This document shows, in pieces, positions 12,501 to 22,282 of a DNA stretch of 64,000 nt. The stretch is from Apodospora peruviana (taxonomy: Eukaryota > Ascomycota > Sordariomycetes > Sordariales > Lasiosphaeriaceae): contig JAUEDM010000006.1 of assembly GCA_033439685.1 (NCBI GenBank), positions 3,844,001-3,908,000 on the forward strand, in the 5' to 3' direction. The stretch's first letter is position 1. Every line of letters starts with the position of its first letter. The notes beneath the pieces are model-generated. The model saw only the letters and a program-made list of their open reading frames with translations, did not search any database and was not told the origin of the DNA. A program made the position numbers and the translations under genes.

Positions 12501-13762
12501 TCAGTGATCTCCTTTAGCCCAGTCAACACGGGCTCGTAGGCGAACACCGGCGTGTCGACGAGAAAGAATCTGACTGGATTGGCTCTTGACAGTTTGAATG
12601 CAAAGAGAGCCTTCTGCAGTCCTTGACCATCCGTAAACTGGAGGGAAACGATGGGGGGCGACTGAGCGAGGAGGTCGACGTCTCGGTCAACAAAGGCGAA
12701 CCCGAAAATCTCTTTATCCCAGATCAAAACACCAAATGACTGGTGCTTGAGAAAGGTCGGCTGGTCTTTGAGAAACTTTCTGCGGTCATTGGGCTGCAGC
12801 TTTTGAAGAAACTCGAGTCCACTGAAACATTGTACCTGCAAGCTACATTTCTTGAATCGGCCAGCAAAGTCTCCGACATCGAGCTCTGCAGGAACGAGTT
12901 GACCAAGTGTCAGCGGGGGTCTCTTCCCCTTTCTGGTTCCAGTCGCGACCTGTATGTCCTCCCGCAGCTCGGCCAGCATGTCTTCTCGCAGCTGACGGAA
13001 TTGGTTGTCGATGTGGACGCTTGGGCGTCTTGCCATGTCTGTTTCGAAGACTTCACTGGCGGTCCGGTAGAATGGCTGCTGGGTGCTCAAAAACTCATCC
13101 GTAGTGGGATATATCTCGATATCGCGGAAGTTGGCATGGTCATTGTCGTGGCGGCCTCCGGGGTTGGTGGCTCCAATAGATTGATGAGACGAAGAGTGAA
13201 ATTGCAGGACATTTTTGATTCGATAACCCAGTTCCCTCGTTGCATGGTCTCCGGATTTCAACAAGACACGTCCATCCGCAATCGCTTGGACATCTTGCGA
13301 AACATCGACACCCGTCTTGGACGGGAGAAGCAGAAGCTCCAGTGCAAGCCAAGCGAGTGGGAACATATTTTCTTCCTGAATCTGGCCCGCCTTGAACAAT
13401 CCGAGAAGAGAGATCCAGACGGTGGGCGGGTGTGCGATAGCAACAAGCAGCTGTTGAAGCAGTTGACCGTCGGCGAGAGTCTTGACGGCGGGATCCGAGA
13501 GGTAACGCAAGAAGGGCAGAGTATGAGAGCATACGAAGGGGGCGGAAAGATTGGCGCGGGTCGAGTCTCGAACGGCATTGAGCCCACCTTGGCTGGAGAT
13601 GATGGCCTCGACGCAAGTGCTTGGGGGTTGCTGGGTGCGAACAGCTTCGAGGAAGAGTTCGGCGTCCTTGGAAGTTTTGATGGCACGTTCACCGGACAGA
13701 ACAGCCCGGAATAGGCCACGCAGACGACCTGCTCGTTGAGATTCTTCTGGGGAGGACGTCAT
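6593..13762 (-). CDS. NFX1-type zinc-finger helicase fused to three CbxX/CfqX AAA+ modules
   Basis: Four exons (13762-12262, 12203-10755, 10613-10277, 10217-6593) keep phase throughout and give 2303 residues. The order is: an N-terminal region of about 480 residues; a superfamily-1 helicase core with Walker A GPPGTGKS spanning intron 1 (near residue 500), the Walker-B-like VLVEEAGE and the C-terminal block STIDNYQGEESDIVIVSLTR plus NVLITRAR; an NFX1-like Cys/His finger near 1085-1150; a coiled coil (about 1150-1240); and three AAA+ domains with Walker A GNPGTGKTT, GNPGTGKTT and GPPGTGKTT near residues 1330, 1609 and 1884, each with IDEAY or VDEAY Walker B. Animal relatives of the helicase half (ZNFX1) act in RNA surveillance and small-RNA inheritance. 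The AAA+ halves resemble rubisco-activase CbbX and EccA. The fusion is found in filamentous fungi, but its function is not established. Intron 2 is a minisatellite. Confidence 0.88.
10643..10752. repeat. 22-bp minisatellite inside helicase intron 2
   Basis: Five head-to-tail 22-bp units (starts at 10643, 10665, 10687, 10709, 10731), consensus close to ggatgcagccaaacataaac, fill most of the 141-bp intron 10614-10754. The other introns of this gene are 58 and 59 bp, so the array accounts for the excess length. Confidence 0.85.
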
Positions 13763-14647
13763 GGTCAGTCGAGTTGATAGCTATCTAAGGTAGGCAGGCA
13801 GATTCACTGGGTGGGCGTGCTGCGTGGGATGGTGGCATGGGATTGAAGCGATGAGAACTATGATGCGTCTCGAAGTGGACGCATTCGCTGAAGAGTTGCA
13901 GAGAAGGGCAGTTGTTGGTAACTAAGGTAGTCCAGCTAATGTGACGGGACTCGTGCTCAAATATCACAACCCAGACTCGGGCAGGACGACAAGTACGCGA
14001 ACAGCTGGCCGTAGGCCCCCGGGGCAAATTTGGCCCGGGGTTCTGTTTGCAACCAGAGTGACATGGCGTTCAGCAGGCAGTTTTGATTGGCCCCAATCGG
14101 TCGTAAGGCGATTTGAGATTCTGCCCAAGCCAACGTGGGCCGTTGTGCGACCGGGACTTGGTCAAATCATTGCTCAGGACAGCAATTTGGGTGCTCTGCC
14201 TCAGTATCTCTTGGCGGCGGGCCTCCCGCATGAAGCCTGGGTAGATGAGGGGACGACGGATGCCTACGACAATATTTGGTGCAGAAAGCCGGCATCTGCA
14301 GCCACGGATGCCTCCAATTGATGGAAATGTGCAAACAAACGAGAAGGCCGACAAGGTATTTATTTTTGAGTGCCAATGACAATGTGAGATCGTCGGTGCG
14401 CGTGTCAAGGCGTCCGAGGAGAGTGCGGCAAACACGGGGAGGTGTGTGAAGGAAAGAAAGAGAGGGAATGTAGGAGAATGATATGAGGTCTACAGCCAGG
14501 CCCACCTGCTCATTTAAGACATGGAAAAGTGAATCGTTCAGCAAGCACGACCGCGTCCCCGTTCCTTCCCCAAGTCATCCCTGTCGTCTTCACTCTTGCC
14601 CATATTTGGGAAATCTTCAGATACCATCTCCACACCATAGGTCTATC
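13763..14647. promoter_or_regulatory. 885-bp divergent intergenic region
   Basis: This region separates the start codons of the helicase-AAA gene (-) and the conserved fungal gene at 14648 (+) and so must hold both promoters. A possible upstream ATG in frame at 14483 lies before the 14648 start, but the residues it would add look like leader sequence. I recognise no specific operator. Confidence 0.5.
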
Positions 14648-16325
14648 ATGGCTTCCTACTGGGCCAGTAAGGCGCAATCTTATCGCAAGAACTCGGCGGC
14701 TCCAACTGGCCCAACAAGGTCCGGATATGGACGGCCAAAACCGGGAGCGGCATCCAGCTGGAGGTCGAACGGTACAAGCCCAGACCCACCTGCGACAGCG
14801 ACTGTTCCTCCTCCTTTGGGCAAGTTGATCCAGACTCTGCGTTCAACTGACCTTGATCCGAAGTCCAAAGAGATTGCTACCTTTGCGACGATCAAGGATG
14901 TGGATCTGGTCACTTCGTACAACTGGCTGGACGGAAAAGATCCAATTCCAACCATCATAACCCCAGGTAAGTCCTGTCACTACTGCATACTCTTTACCTC
15001 CTAACGGAACTTTGCCAGGGAAACCACCTCTCTGGACTCCACACGAAACTCCCCAACAGCTCAGCGAAGACAGCGGGACCTACTACCGCGACAAGAATGC
15101 CGCGCGATATCCCAAGCATCCCATGGAGCCAGCCGTCGTAGCTTTCCTAGACACGAATCTCGCCCTGCCCGCCGAAGTCAACATTATGGCCTGCGGGAGT
15201 GCCCTAGGCAATCTTCTCCGCTTCGTCAGTGGACAAGACAAGCTCTTCCGCATCCTCGTCCAGAAGGTGAACAACACCATCTTCTTCATTCGGCGGGAGA
15301 ACTCGCCAACAGAGGTAATCCCCGATGTTCGTGGGTACGGCCACTCGTTCCCCGAAGCCTACACCACCTGGGAGCGCGATTTAAAGGGCTCCGGGTCGCA
15401 TCAACGTCTCATCCGCTACAAATTTGCTGGCCTTTATCTTGTTGTCCGATTTGAGGCCGACGGGTATATCCAGCCCAAGAGTCCCACCAACAAATCCAAC
15501 ACCCCGAAAGGTCCGGCAGCAACGGATGTCTCGATAAACGATCTCGTCGGGGCCTTGTCCGACAGCAAAGTGGCAGCCAACCTCTCAAAGTCGACAACAA
15601 AATCCCTTGAGGTCAAGGCGGGCGGGTCCATCGTCGACCAGAAGCACATATTCGATCTCAAGACCCGGAGCATCAAGACCAGGTTCACCAAGGACCACCT
15701 CGCCGAGGAATTGCCTCGTCTCTGGGTTACCCAGATCCCGACTCTCATCCTGGCATATCACACCAGGGGGCTTTTCAAGCACGATGACATCCAGATAAAT
15801 GACGTCAGCAGTGACGTCCAGAAATGGGAGAAGGAGCATCTTTCCGAGATCTCGCGTCTGGCTGCGCTTATCCACAAGATACTGGACTTGGTAGCAGCTG
15901 CTCCCGGTGGCAAGTTGGAGCTCTGCCACCAGACTGTTGGAAAACTTGACGTGAGACAGCAGCTTCCTGATGCGGGCGACGTTCTGTCTGCTGCTGTCAA
16001 GATTCGCTGGGAGGGGACCGCGTTGGGCTTGGAAGTGTTCGAGCGATACTGCCCCAACAAAAGGACAGGCCAGATACTGACAGGCCTGGTAGGTTCCGCA
16101 TCTACTGAAGTACGTATTGACAACGAAATAGGCTCTGTTCATACACAAAGAAGCGTGGAGAGTGCTCCAACTAAGCTTCTTCAGGACAACGGAAAGACTA
16201 ACACTAACTTTAAGCGGGATGATGATAAAGAAATGGACGAGGGGATTGAATGGGATGATGGCAGCGAGAAAGACTTCACCGCGTGCTCGTTGGAGTGCGA
16301 GTACTGTGGCCGATGCAGCTACTAA
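14648..16325 (+). CDS. conserved fungal protein, often labelled geranylgeranyl pyrophosphate synthetase
   Basis: Exons 14648-14966 and 15019-16325 (intron 52 bp, GTAAGT..CCAG) give 541 residues. The start is MASYWASKAQ; an upstream in-frame ATG at 14483 is possible but the added part looks like 5' leader. After a Pro/Ser-rich N-terminus the conserved block reads YNWLDGKDP..IITPGKPPLWTP, then NIMACGSALGNLLRF and FFIRRENSPTEVIPDVRGYGHSFPE. I recognise this family from fungal genomes, where it is often named geranylgeranyl pyrophosphate synthetase. I see no DDxxD prenyltransferase motif, so that name is probably unjustified. Its divergent placement against the helicase-AAA gene suggests a shared pathway, but that is inference. 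The C-terminal tail is acidic and ends in a Cys cluster (CSLECEYCGRC). Confidence 0.75.
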
Positions 16326-16659
16326 TGACACTTTGTGACTGCAAGGGTAGTGGGGATTTCACCATGAGCAGATTTGGATGCGTCAGAAGCAAGTTTCGAT
16401 ACAGTCATTACTAAGAATATCAAATTGAGTTGGATAGTTATGTTTCCTTGAATCTGACTGTGACGCAGTTGGGCAGGCCATGGACTTAAAGATATTTCCT
16501 CAAATTACATACAACAGACATCGCAACCTGGAAAAGCTTTACATTAAAACCGACACCGTGGATCTCTTTCCCTGTCCCCGTGTTATTCCTCCAACTACTC
16601 CATCTTCGTTCTCACACCACCGTCCTTCCTCGTCCGCCCCCGGCCCTCTCCACGACCCT
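16326..16659. other. intergenic 3' flank
   Basis: Downstream sequence of the preceding gene. Nothing supportable is seen. Confidence 0.4.
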
Positions 16660-17190
16660 TAGAAAAGCTCCATGCACGGCGGTTCGCGTGCACGGTACGA
16701 GCCGCCTCCAAAATTCTTCCCTCCCTTCCGTCTCCTCGCGGGGATCCGCAGGAGCAACCACCAGGGGACGTCTTCGGCAAATTGCGAGAGCTTTGCATGT
16801 ATGAATTCCCAGTCAATAACGGCCGCAGTGCACAGCGTGGTCGGGTCGACGACAATGTTTATTGGGGACAGGTCTTCACTCTCGGTATCAAGGCTCTCTC
16901 CATTGACTGTAGTATCGTCTTCGTGCATTGATGATTGCGGTATGAACTTCTCAGAACCAAAAGGACCGCGATGGAGCTCCAGGTAAGCGGCCCAACGTCC
17001 TGGGCGGGTTTGCGTTGGGCTGCAAAGTGTCTCTGAAAATAACGGGTCCGCCAAGCGAAGAAGTCGCGCGTAGTGTGAAAAATGCTTAGCAAGTTGAACG
17101 AGGCAGCTGGTACTTCGCCAAGAGTGACGAGTCCGCTTCCGTGGTAGGTCGAGGGTCAGACATAGCTGTCCTTCGTGGCAACGTAGTTGG
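16660..17190 (-). pseudogene. remnant of an aminoglycoside-phosphotransferase-like kinase
   Basis: The minus-strand frame below 17054 reads GPFGSEKFIPQSS, then SPINIVVDP, then VIDWEFIHA and QFAEDVPWWLLL. This is the C-terminal half of the fungal APH/choline-kinase-like family, with the metal-binding Asp in the IDWEF motif. The upstream part (about 17190-17000) is in another frame (FNLLSIFHTTRDFF..) and contains an in-frame TGA. The N-lobe is not found between here and 17400. I conclude it is a truncated, frameshifted relic. Family assignment is good and the gene is very unlikely to be functional. Confidence 0.6.
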
Positions 17191-17423
17191 AAATAGTGCC
17201 CATACGGGTGAACTCCAAGCGCGAACTCCCCCCCTTTGTCAGCCCCCTGTGTTGATATTTACGTCGTTGTCCGGCCAAGCTGTTGACCGCCTTCCCCCAC
17301 TCTGTGCAGTATCCCCCTTTCGCTGTCTCCATAGTTGTCCGGCCAACCGGCCACCCTGTAAACCCTTAAAGCAGTGACCTGAGAGTGATAGCTTTGGTTC
17401 CCGTCCCTCTCTTTTGTCCCTGT

Positions 17424-19000
17424 TTAGTAGAGCGCCTGGCGGGCAAGCCTGCCACCCTGAAAGTCTAGGTTCTGCCTTATTAGCTGTATGAACTTGTTTA
17501 ATGCCGGTTCTGTCCCTGGCGCCTCTACCGCATCAAGATGCAGCGCGAGCCGAGCAGCTCTGTCTGTCCTGAAAGGCGGAAATATCTCGCGGCTCCAGAC
17601 AGACAAAATGCGGTACTCCTCGTGGTTCTCCACAAGTGTGTGCTCCATCAGCGTAGTGGCGGTCACTCCCTGCGTAGTGGCTGGAGGGACGCCGTGGTCG
17701 ATACCATTTCCGGTGGTCTGAGTCGTGCGCCATTGGACCCTCGCCTGAGCCGTGGCTGACGTGTTTATCCAGGCCGTACTCCATGACCTGAGCAACCGTG
17801 ACGAGTTCGCATCGTCCGCCATAGCGAGGCGTACGGTAAAATGCACCTCGCTTTGTGAAGGGCTCGGTAATCGCAGGTAGGCAGCTCGCAAGCCTCGGCC
17901 GAGTAAGCGCCAGTACCAGCTTGGAGGGGTGGTGAGACCTGTCACCTAATCTCAGCAAGGGTGTGATCTGTGTCACTGTAGCAACGAAATCAGCGGAGAA
18001 AAGGGGAGAGCCTACAACCCAAGTGAGATCTCGTGGATAAGTCTCTCTTCTCCTTCAAGGTCCGGCAAAGCCTATTAACAGTAAAGTTCCACTCCAGAAA
18101 CTTCTGCTTCAGGTGCTTCATTATTATCTACTCGATGAACTTGACCCCGATCTTGTCGTGCAGTTTCCCCACTACCCAAATGAACGACAGGGTCCCCAGA
18201 GCGGCGTCGCCGTTGCCCCCGACATCGCTATGCTATGCGCGCCGAGAAACCAGCACTGGATAACGGTATCGTCCCTAACCGCAGGCACTTCCCAAACCAC
18301 GGGGCGGAAACTGGAGCGTCTCTCGTCGAGAGCCAGAGCGTGGAACGCGTGTCGCACGCGCGCGGGCACCGTCTTGCCCACGAAGGAGAGCGGCCGCGAC
18401 GGAAGTTGAAGCACGCCGCCGAGCGAGCTGACCGTGTCCCAGACGGCGCAGGCGGTGATGTGGACCTCGTGAAGCAGACCTAACCCCTCGAGCCCTTCAC
18501 GCTCCTTCTGGAACGTCCTCTCGCCGCCGCGCATCGTCCGCAAGGACCAAAGGGTGAAGAGGCCGCGGAGGTAGTAGAGGTGCTGCTTCTGCAGGACGCC
18601 AGCGTCGCTGATGAAGGCAGCGGGACACTGCACGGCGAAGGCGCCCCGCGAAAACCGAACAGGACGATCTCGTCCCGGCCGCCGTCGAAGTTGTAGTTGT
18701 GAGACAGGAAGCTGTAGGCGCTGCGGATCTTGGCCGAGATACCTCTACCACTTGCTCCGTCGATGACCTGTGAAACCGCACTGGTGCCGTTGCCGACCCG
18801 CTGTCGTAGTATACGATCTGTCGAGAGCCATCCTCGTCGACGGGGGCAAGGCAACAGGCTAGGGTCGCGACGTTGGTCAGCGGTCTCGTCTTGTTCACCC
18901 CATCCTACCATGTACCGTCGCAAAGAACAAAGAGCCTCTTTCGAATATTTTTCGCGGCCTCGGCGGCACCCGGATTAGACACATGGTCGTGTGTCGGCAT
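17424..19000 (-). pseudogene. DUF2235 (alpha/beta hydrolase-like) pseudogene
   Basis: From the ATG at 19000 the frame reads to LFVLCDGTW and then meets a TAG (18905-18907). It continues with LTNVATLACCLAP and IVYYDSG, shifts frame near 18780 to DGASGRGISAKIRSAY, and continues through DEIVLFGF to near 18650. There, one T is missing from a T run inside the GFSRGA nucleophile motif. The next frame runs to CWFLGAHS, where a 5-bp duplication (near 18230) shifts frame again into DVGGNGDAALG. A second TAG follows (18128-18130). A C-terminal piece with VHFTVRLAM lies near 17820. DUF2235 proteins are predicted lipase-like hydrolases. At least three frameshifts and two stops make this a pseudogene, unless the assembly has errors here. 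Confidence 0.75.
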
Positions 19001-19329
19001 TCGATCGACCGTCTCTGGTGTGTGCTGATGGTACTGGATAAGCCCAGCCCGTGACTGAGCCAACCCCTTTATCAGGCGTTTTCCATGTCTACTTCAAGAC
19101 AACCAACCCTCCAAACAACTCATGCAATCTAATTCTTATGGCGTGTATTGGATTAATATATTATTATTCATACACCGCTATGCGCTTAGGCGTGTCGGAC
19201 CCTCAGACTATTTACTGTACAGGAAAACCGTACCCTCACGGGTCGGGTGAAAACCGGCACCGACAATCAAGGAACACATCAGTGACTGAGCCTGTGAATA
19301 CAAAAGAAGAAGGCCTCCCGGCCTTCGAT

Positions 19330-19695
19330 GAAGGGGGTCTTAAACCGCCGACTCCAACTCTAGCTTCCTTGCCAGATTATACATTGGTAATCTTCCCACG
19401 TCAATCAGCCAGCTCAGGATCCTTCTCGTTAGCCGTGCAGCTGGAAGATCAATGCCCTAGAGGACAGGGTGAAAGTCCCGTCGAGTCCGAATCTCTGCTC
19501 TCTCCCATCTTCGGCTCAACGGTGGGGCCGAACACCATATGACCAGGTGTTCGACGGTCTCGCGCCATTCTCCGCACTCACAAAATGGTGTCATAACGTC
19601 TGGAACTCCCCGCTTAAACAGGAAGTCCCGGAGCCCTATATCGCCAGTTCGAATTTGGACCAGTAGTGAACTTTTTGCCTTGTTGAGGCCTGAGT
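19330..19695 (-). mobile_element. non-LTR retrotransposon (LINE) remnant, C-terminal end of ORF2
   Basis: The minus-strand frame reads LLVQIRTGDIGLRDFLFKR and then a Cys-His knuckle, CECGEWRETVEHLVIWC (C-x-C-x8-H-x4-C). This is the signature C-terminus of fungal Tad/I-type LINE polyproteins, downstream of the RNase H region. An in-frame TAG interrupts it shortly after. The reverse transcriptase and endonuclease parts are absent from the window, so this is a small truncated fossil. The family match is strong, but the element boundaries are approximate. Confidence 0.7.
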
Positions 19696-20129
19696 GTCTT
19701 TTGAGTGTCTTGTCTCTAGAGATGGTCTTTTTCTGGTGGTCTAGTTCTAGGTAGCTAGCTAGGTACCTTGCATATGTGTCATCTCGTTGCTAGTGTTAAT
19801 ATCTACATTAATTCTTAAATAACACAAAGCCACCCATGGCATACGCTTCCTTCGTACCATGGCTGGTATTTACTTCTGCTATGGGACTCGCTGAGTTTCA
19901 GGGGTATAAACAAGCATGAGAGATTTCGAAATGATTCTATAATTGCAATTCGCGGGGGATGATAATAGTCAGGAATGAAAAGCCCGTACTTAGCTCCTAC
20001 ACGCTCTTCATTTCCCTTCTGAAAAGCCCAAGATCAAATAATATAATTCTGAAGCACTTGGAATCGACTGCTCCGAACCAATTCAGCCCCAAGCCCCTGT
20101 GCCCATCCACGCCCACCATATTTTCAGTA

Positions 20130-20670
20130 TGGGAGTCGACTGCGGCTTCGATAATCTTCCCGGCCCTTGAGCCTACCGAAAGGAACAAACACGACTACCG
20201 CGTGTTTCTTGACGAAGTCATAGCTGAATACTCCGAAACTCACGATGCGGAAGGGCGCCGCGAAGACGGAAAAGTCCTGCAGCTTCCAGACGACGACCCC
20301 AATCCCAAATGGCCGCCGAGCAAGCACTACATCGAATTCATGGTCGGCGAGTGCCCCAGGATGCCCGCGGATCCTTAGCACTGCGGTTATTTTCTGCGCT
20401 TCAGCTCCACGATCAGTGTGAGGATTGACGACCGGTGCTGAAAAGTACATCGATGACGTGTACGAGATTGCGAAGAAGTATTTCGGATACAGCGTTCGTT
20501 TTTGGGATGAGAGTGAATGGGACCCGAAGGTGGATCGTCGGGGATGCTATGGCTGGGACGAGGTCTACGATATGGACCAGAAGCTCAAGGCACTATCCGT
20601 GGAGGGTGAGAACATCATTGCCGGTGATAAGGGTGATCAGGAAGCGGAGAATCAGGACTCAGCCTCGTAA
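20130..20670 (+). pseudogene. broken gene of unknown family
   Basis: The frame from about 20130 (VWESTAASIIFPALEP..) runs through KHYIEFMVGECPRMPADP to a TAG at about 20376. It continues in the same frame as HCGYFLRFSSTISV to a TGA, and a one-base shift then leads to EKYIDDVYEIAKKYFG and RGCYGWDEVYDMD, ending at 20670. Codon pattern and composition look protein-like on both sides of the breaks. I do not recognise the family. Two in-frame stops and a shift argue for decay rather than introns, although a multi-exon gene cannot be excluded. Confidence 0.4.
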
Positions 20671-20698
20671 AGAATTACCTTCATTTAGGCAGATAGTT

Positions 20699-22282
20699 TC
20701 ACCAACAAGCGAAATACGTTAGATAAGAAGGCAAACTGCACATCAACACAACACGAAAAACCCACTCCCGATCACCCCTCCAGCTGGAAGCAGCAGACGT
20801 TGACGTAGGCCCAGAAGAAGCAGTCGTCGTAGTCGCCGTTGCTCCACCTCCATTCCCTCCTTCCTCACTCCCTCGCCCTTCACCATCATCATCAGTCCCT
20901 CCAATCGCCAACCCTTCCAAAGTTTTCTTCACCATCGGCTTCAGTCCACCCTCAATAAACTCCGGCGACCTCCAGGCTTTCCAGTCCTTTGTCACCAGCC
21001 CCCAGCCCTCATCATAATCCTGCTTGCCCTCACGAATATAATAGCTTCCGGCGAGCACCCAAATCATCCACCCAACTTTCTGTTCCGGCAAAAACTCCCT
21101 CAGACATTTGGCATACACCGTAGAGTCCCACGTCGTCGCGTCCTGTGTCCATCCAAACTCCGTCATCATCAACGGTATTTCAAGCCCGCTGTCTCCCGCG
21201 AGGACACCAAACCCCGCTTTAGACAACGTCTCCTTGAAGGATGGACAATCCCTCGGAGTGATATACGTGTGCAGTTCCAGTAGCAGTTTATTTGGCTTTG
21301 CCAAGTTAAAGTCGTTCACAGAGAATTTATGTGTTCCTGGAAGAGCGGTCTGCTCGACCACAGCTGTCAAGTTCGTGTCGGAATCGATCCCAGACAGGAA
21401 AATAAGGAGGTCAGGATGGAGGGTGTTGATGGCCTTCGCGCCGAGAAGGGTGTATTTGTACCACGTCTGCCAGTTGTAGGACTCGCGGTAAAGCGTCGTG
21501 TTGGTTAAGGGTTGGCGGAGCTCGTTGCGTAGCGACATGGAGGTTAAAGCTGGCCATCGTTTACCCTGTCGACAAAATCAGTGGCTACCTTAGCTGATGT
21601 TGGTGTTCGGGGGGGATAAATTACGTGTCTGGCCATAAACGACAACCCTCTCAACCAGTTCTCTGTATCAAAAAACTTGTCCTCCCACCACGAGTTGCCG
21701 TCAAACGGGTTGCAGCACCACGACGCTTTGGAGACGTGGTTGTCCAGATGGAGATAGATCTGCTGCTTAGCGCACTCGGCTGCTATGGCGTCAAAGACCT
21801 TCACATCTCCATTAGCTATTCCTATCCATAGGTACTCAATAAGAGCCGGATGGTCTCACCTCGAGTCTGGTAGTCGACTCCCCAAACTCAGGATTATTGT
21901 TCACTACCTCCCCAAAAACCTTGGTACCGTTTTCTTTACCAAGCGCAGCCACGAACGCGTCCCAAATGGGCACATCTTTGCCGTCGTTCTCATAAACCTG
22001 GTCAATCATCTCGATCGCGTACGTCAGCCGGATTGCGTTCATGCCCAGACTCTTGACTTTTTCGACGATCGACGCGACAGATCGGTATTGCAGGCCCTCA
22101 GGGACCATGGTCTCGCCGTGTGCTGGCCAGCTAACGCCCACGTAGGTGACGTTGCGCCCGCCCGACGCGTCGGTGATCCAGCGCCCTTTTGTTTGGAGGG
22201 GTCCGTTCGGCCATGATGTCGCCGCTGACGCTGTTGCGGTGAGAAGGGCCATGCTTAGTAGCAGGTTGACCGGGAGTCTCAT
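20699..22282 (-). CDS. glycoside hydrolase family 5 protein, secreted, probably GPI-anchored
   Basis: Exons 22282-21860, 21798-21625 and 21565-20699 (introns of 61 and 59 bp, all phase 0) give 487 residues. Translation starts at MRLPVNLLLSMALL, a signal peptide ending near ATASA. The fold is the GH5 (cellulase-like) barrel: RGVNW-like VGVSWPAHG, MNAIRLTYAIEM, HLDNHVSKASWCC, then WPALTSMSLRNELRQP with the putative acid/base Glu in RNE, and IPLMMTEFGW with the putative nucleophile Glu in TEF. The C-terminus is Gly/Ser/Thr-rich followed by a hydrophobic tail (VVLMCSLPSYLTYFACW), as in GPI-anchored wall enzymes. The substrate is probably a beta-glucan or other wall polysaccharide. The family is certain; the anchor is inferred. 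Confidence 0.88.

Noticed and set aside
19640..19680. gttcgaattt resembling a tRNA T-arm
   Set aside because: No acceptor stem or D-arm pairs around it, and the segment is coding for the LINE fossil on the other strand.
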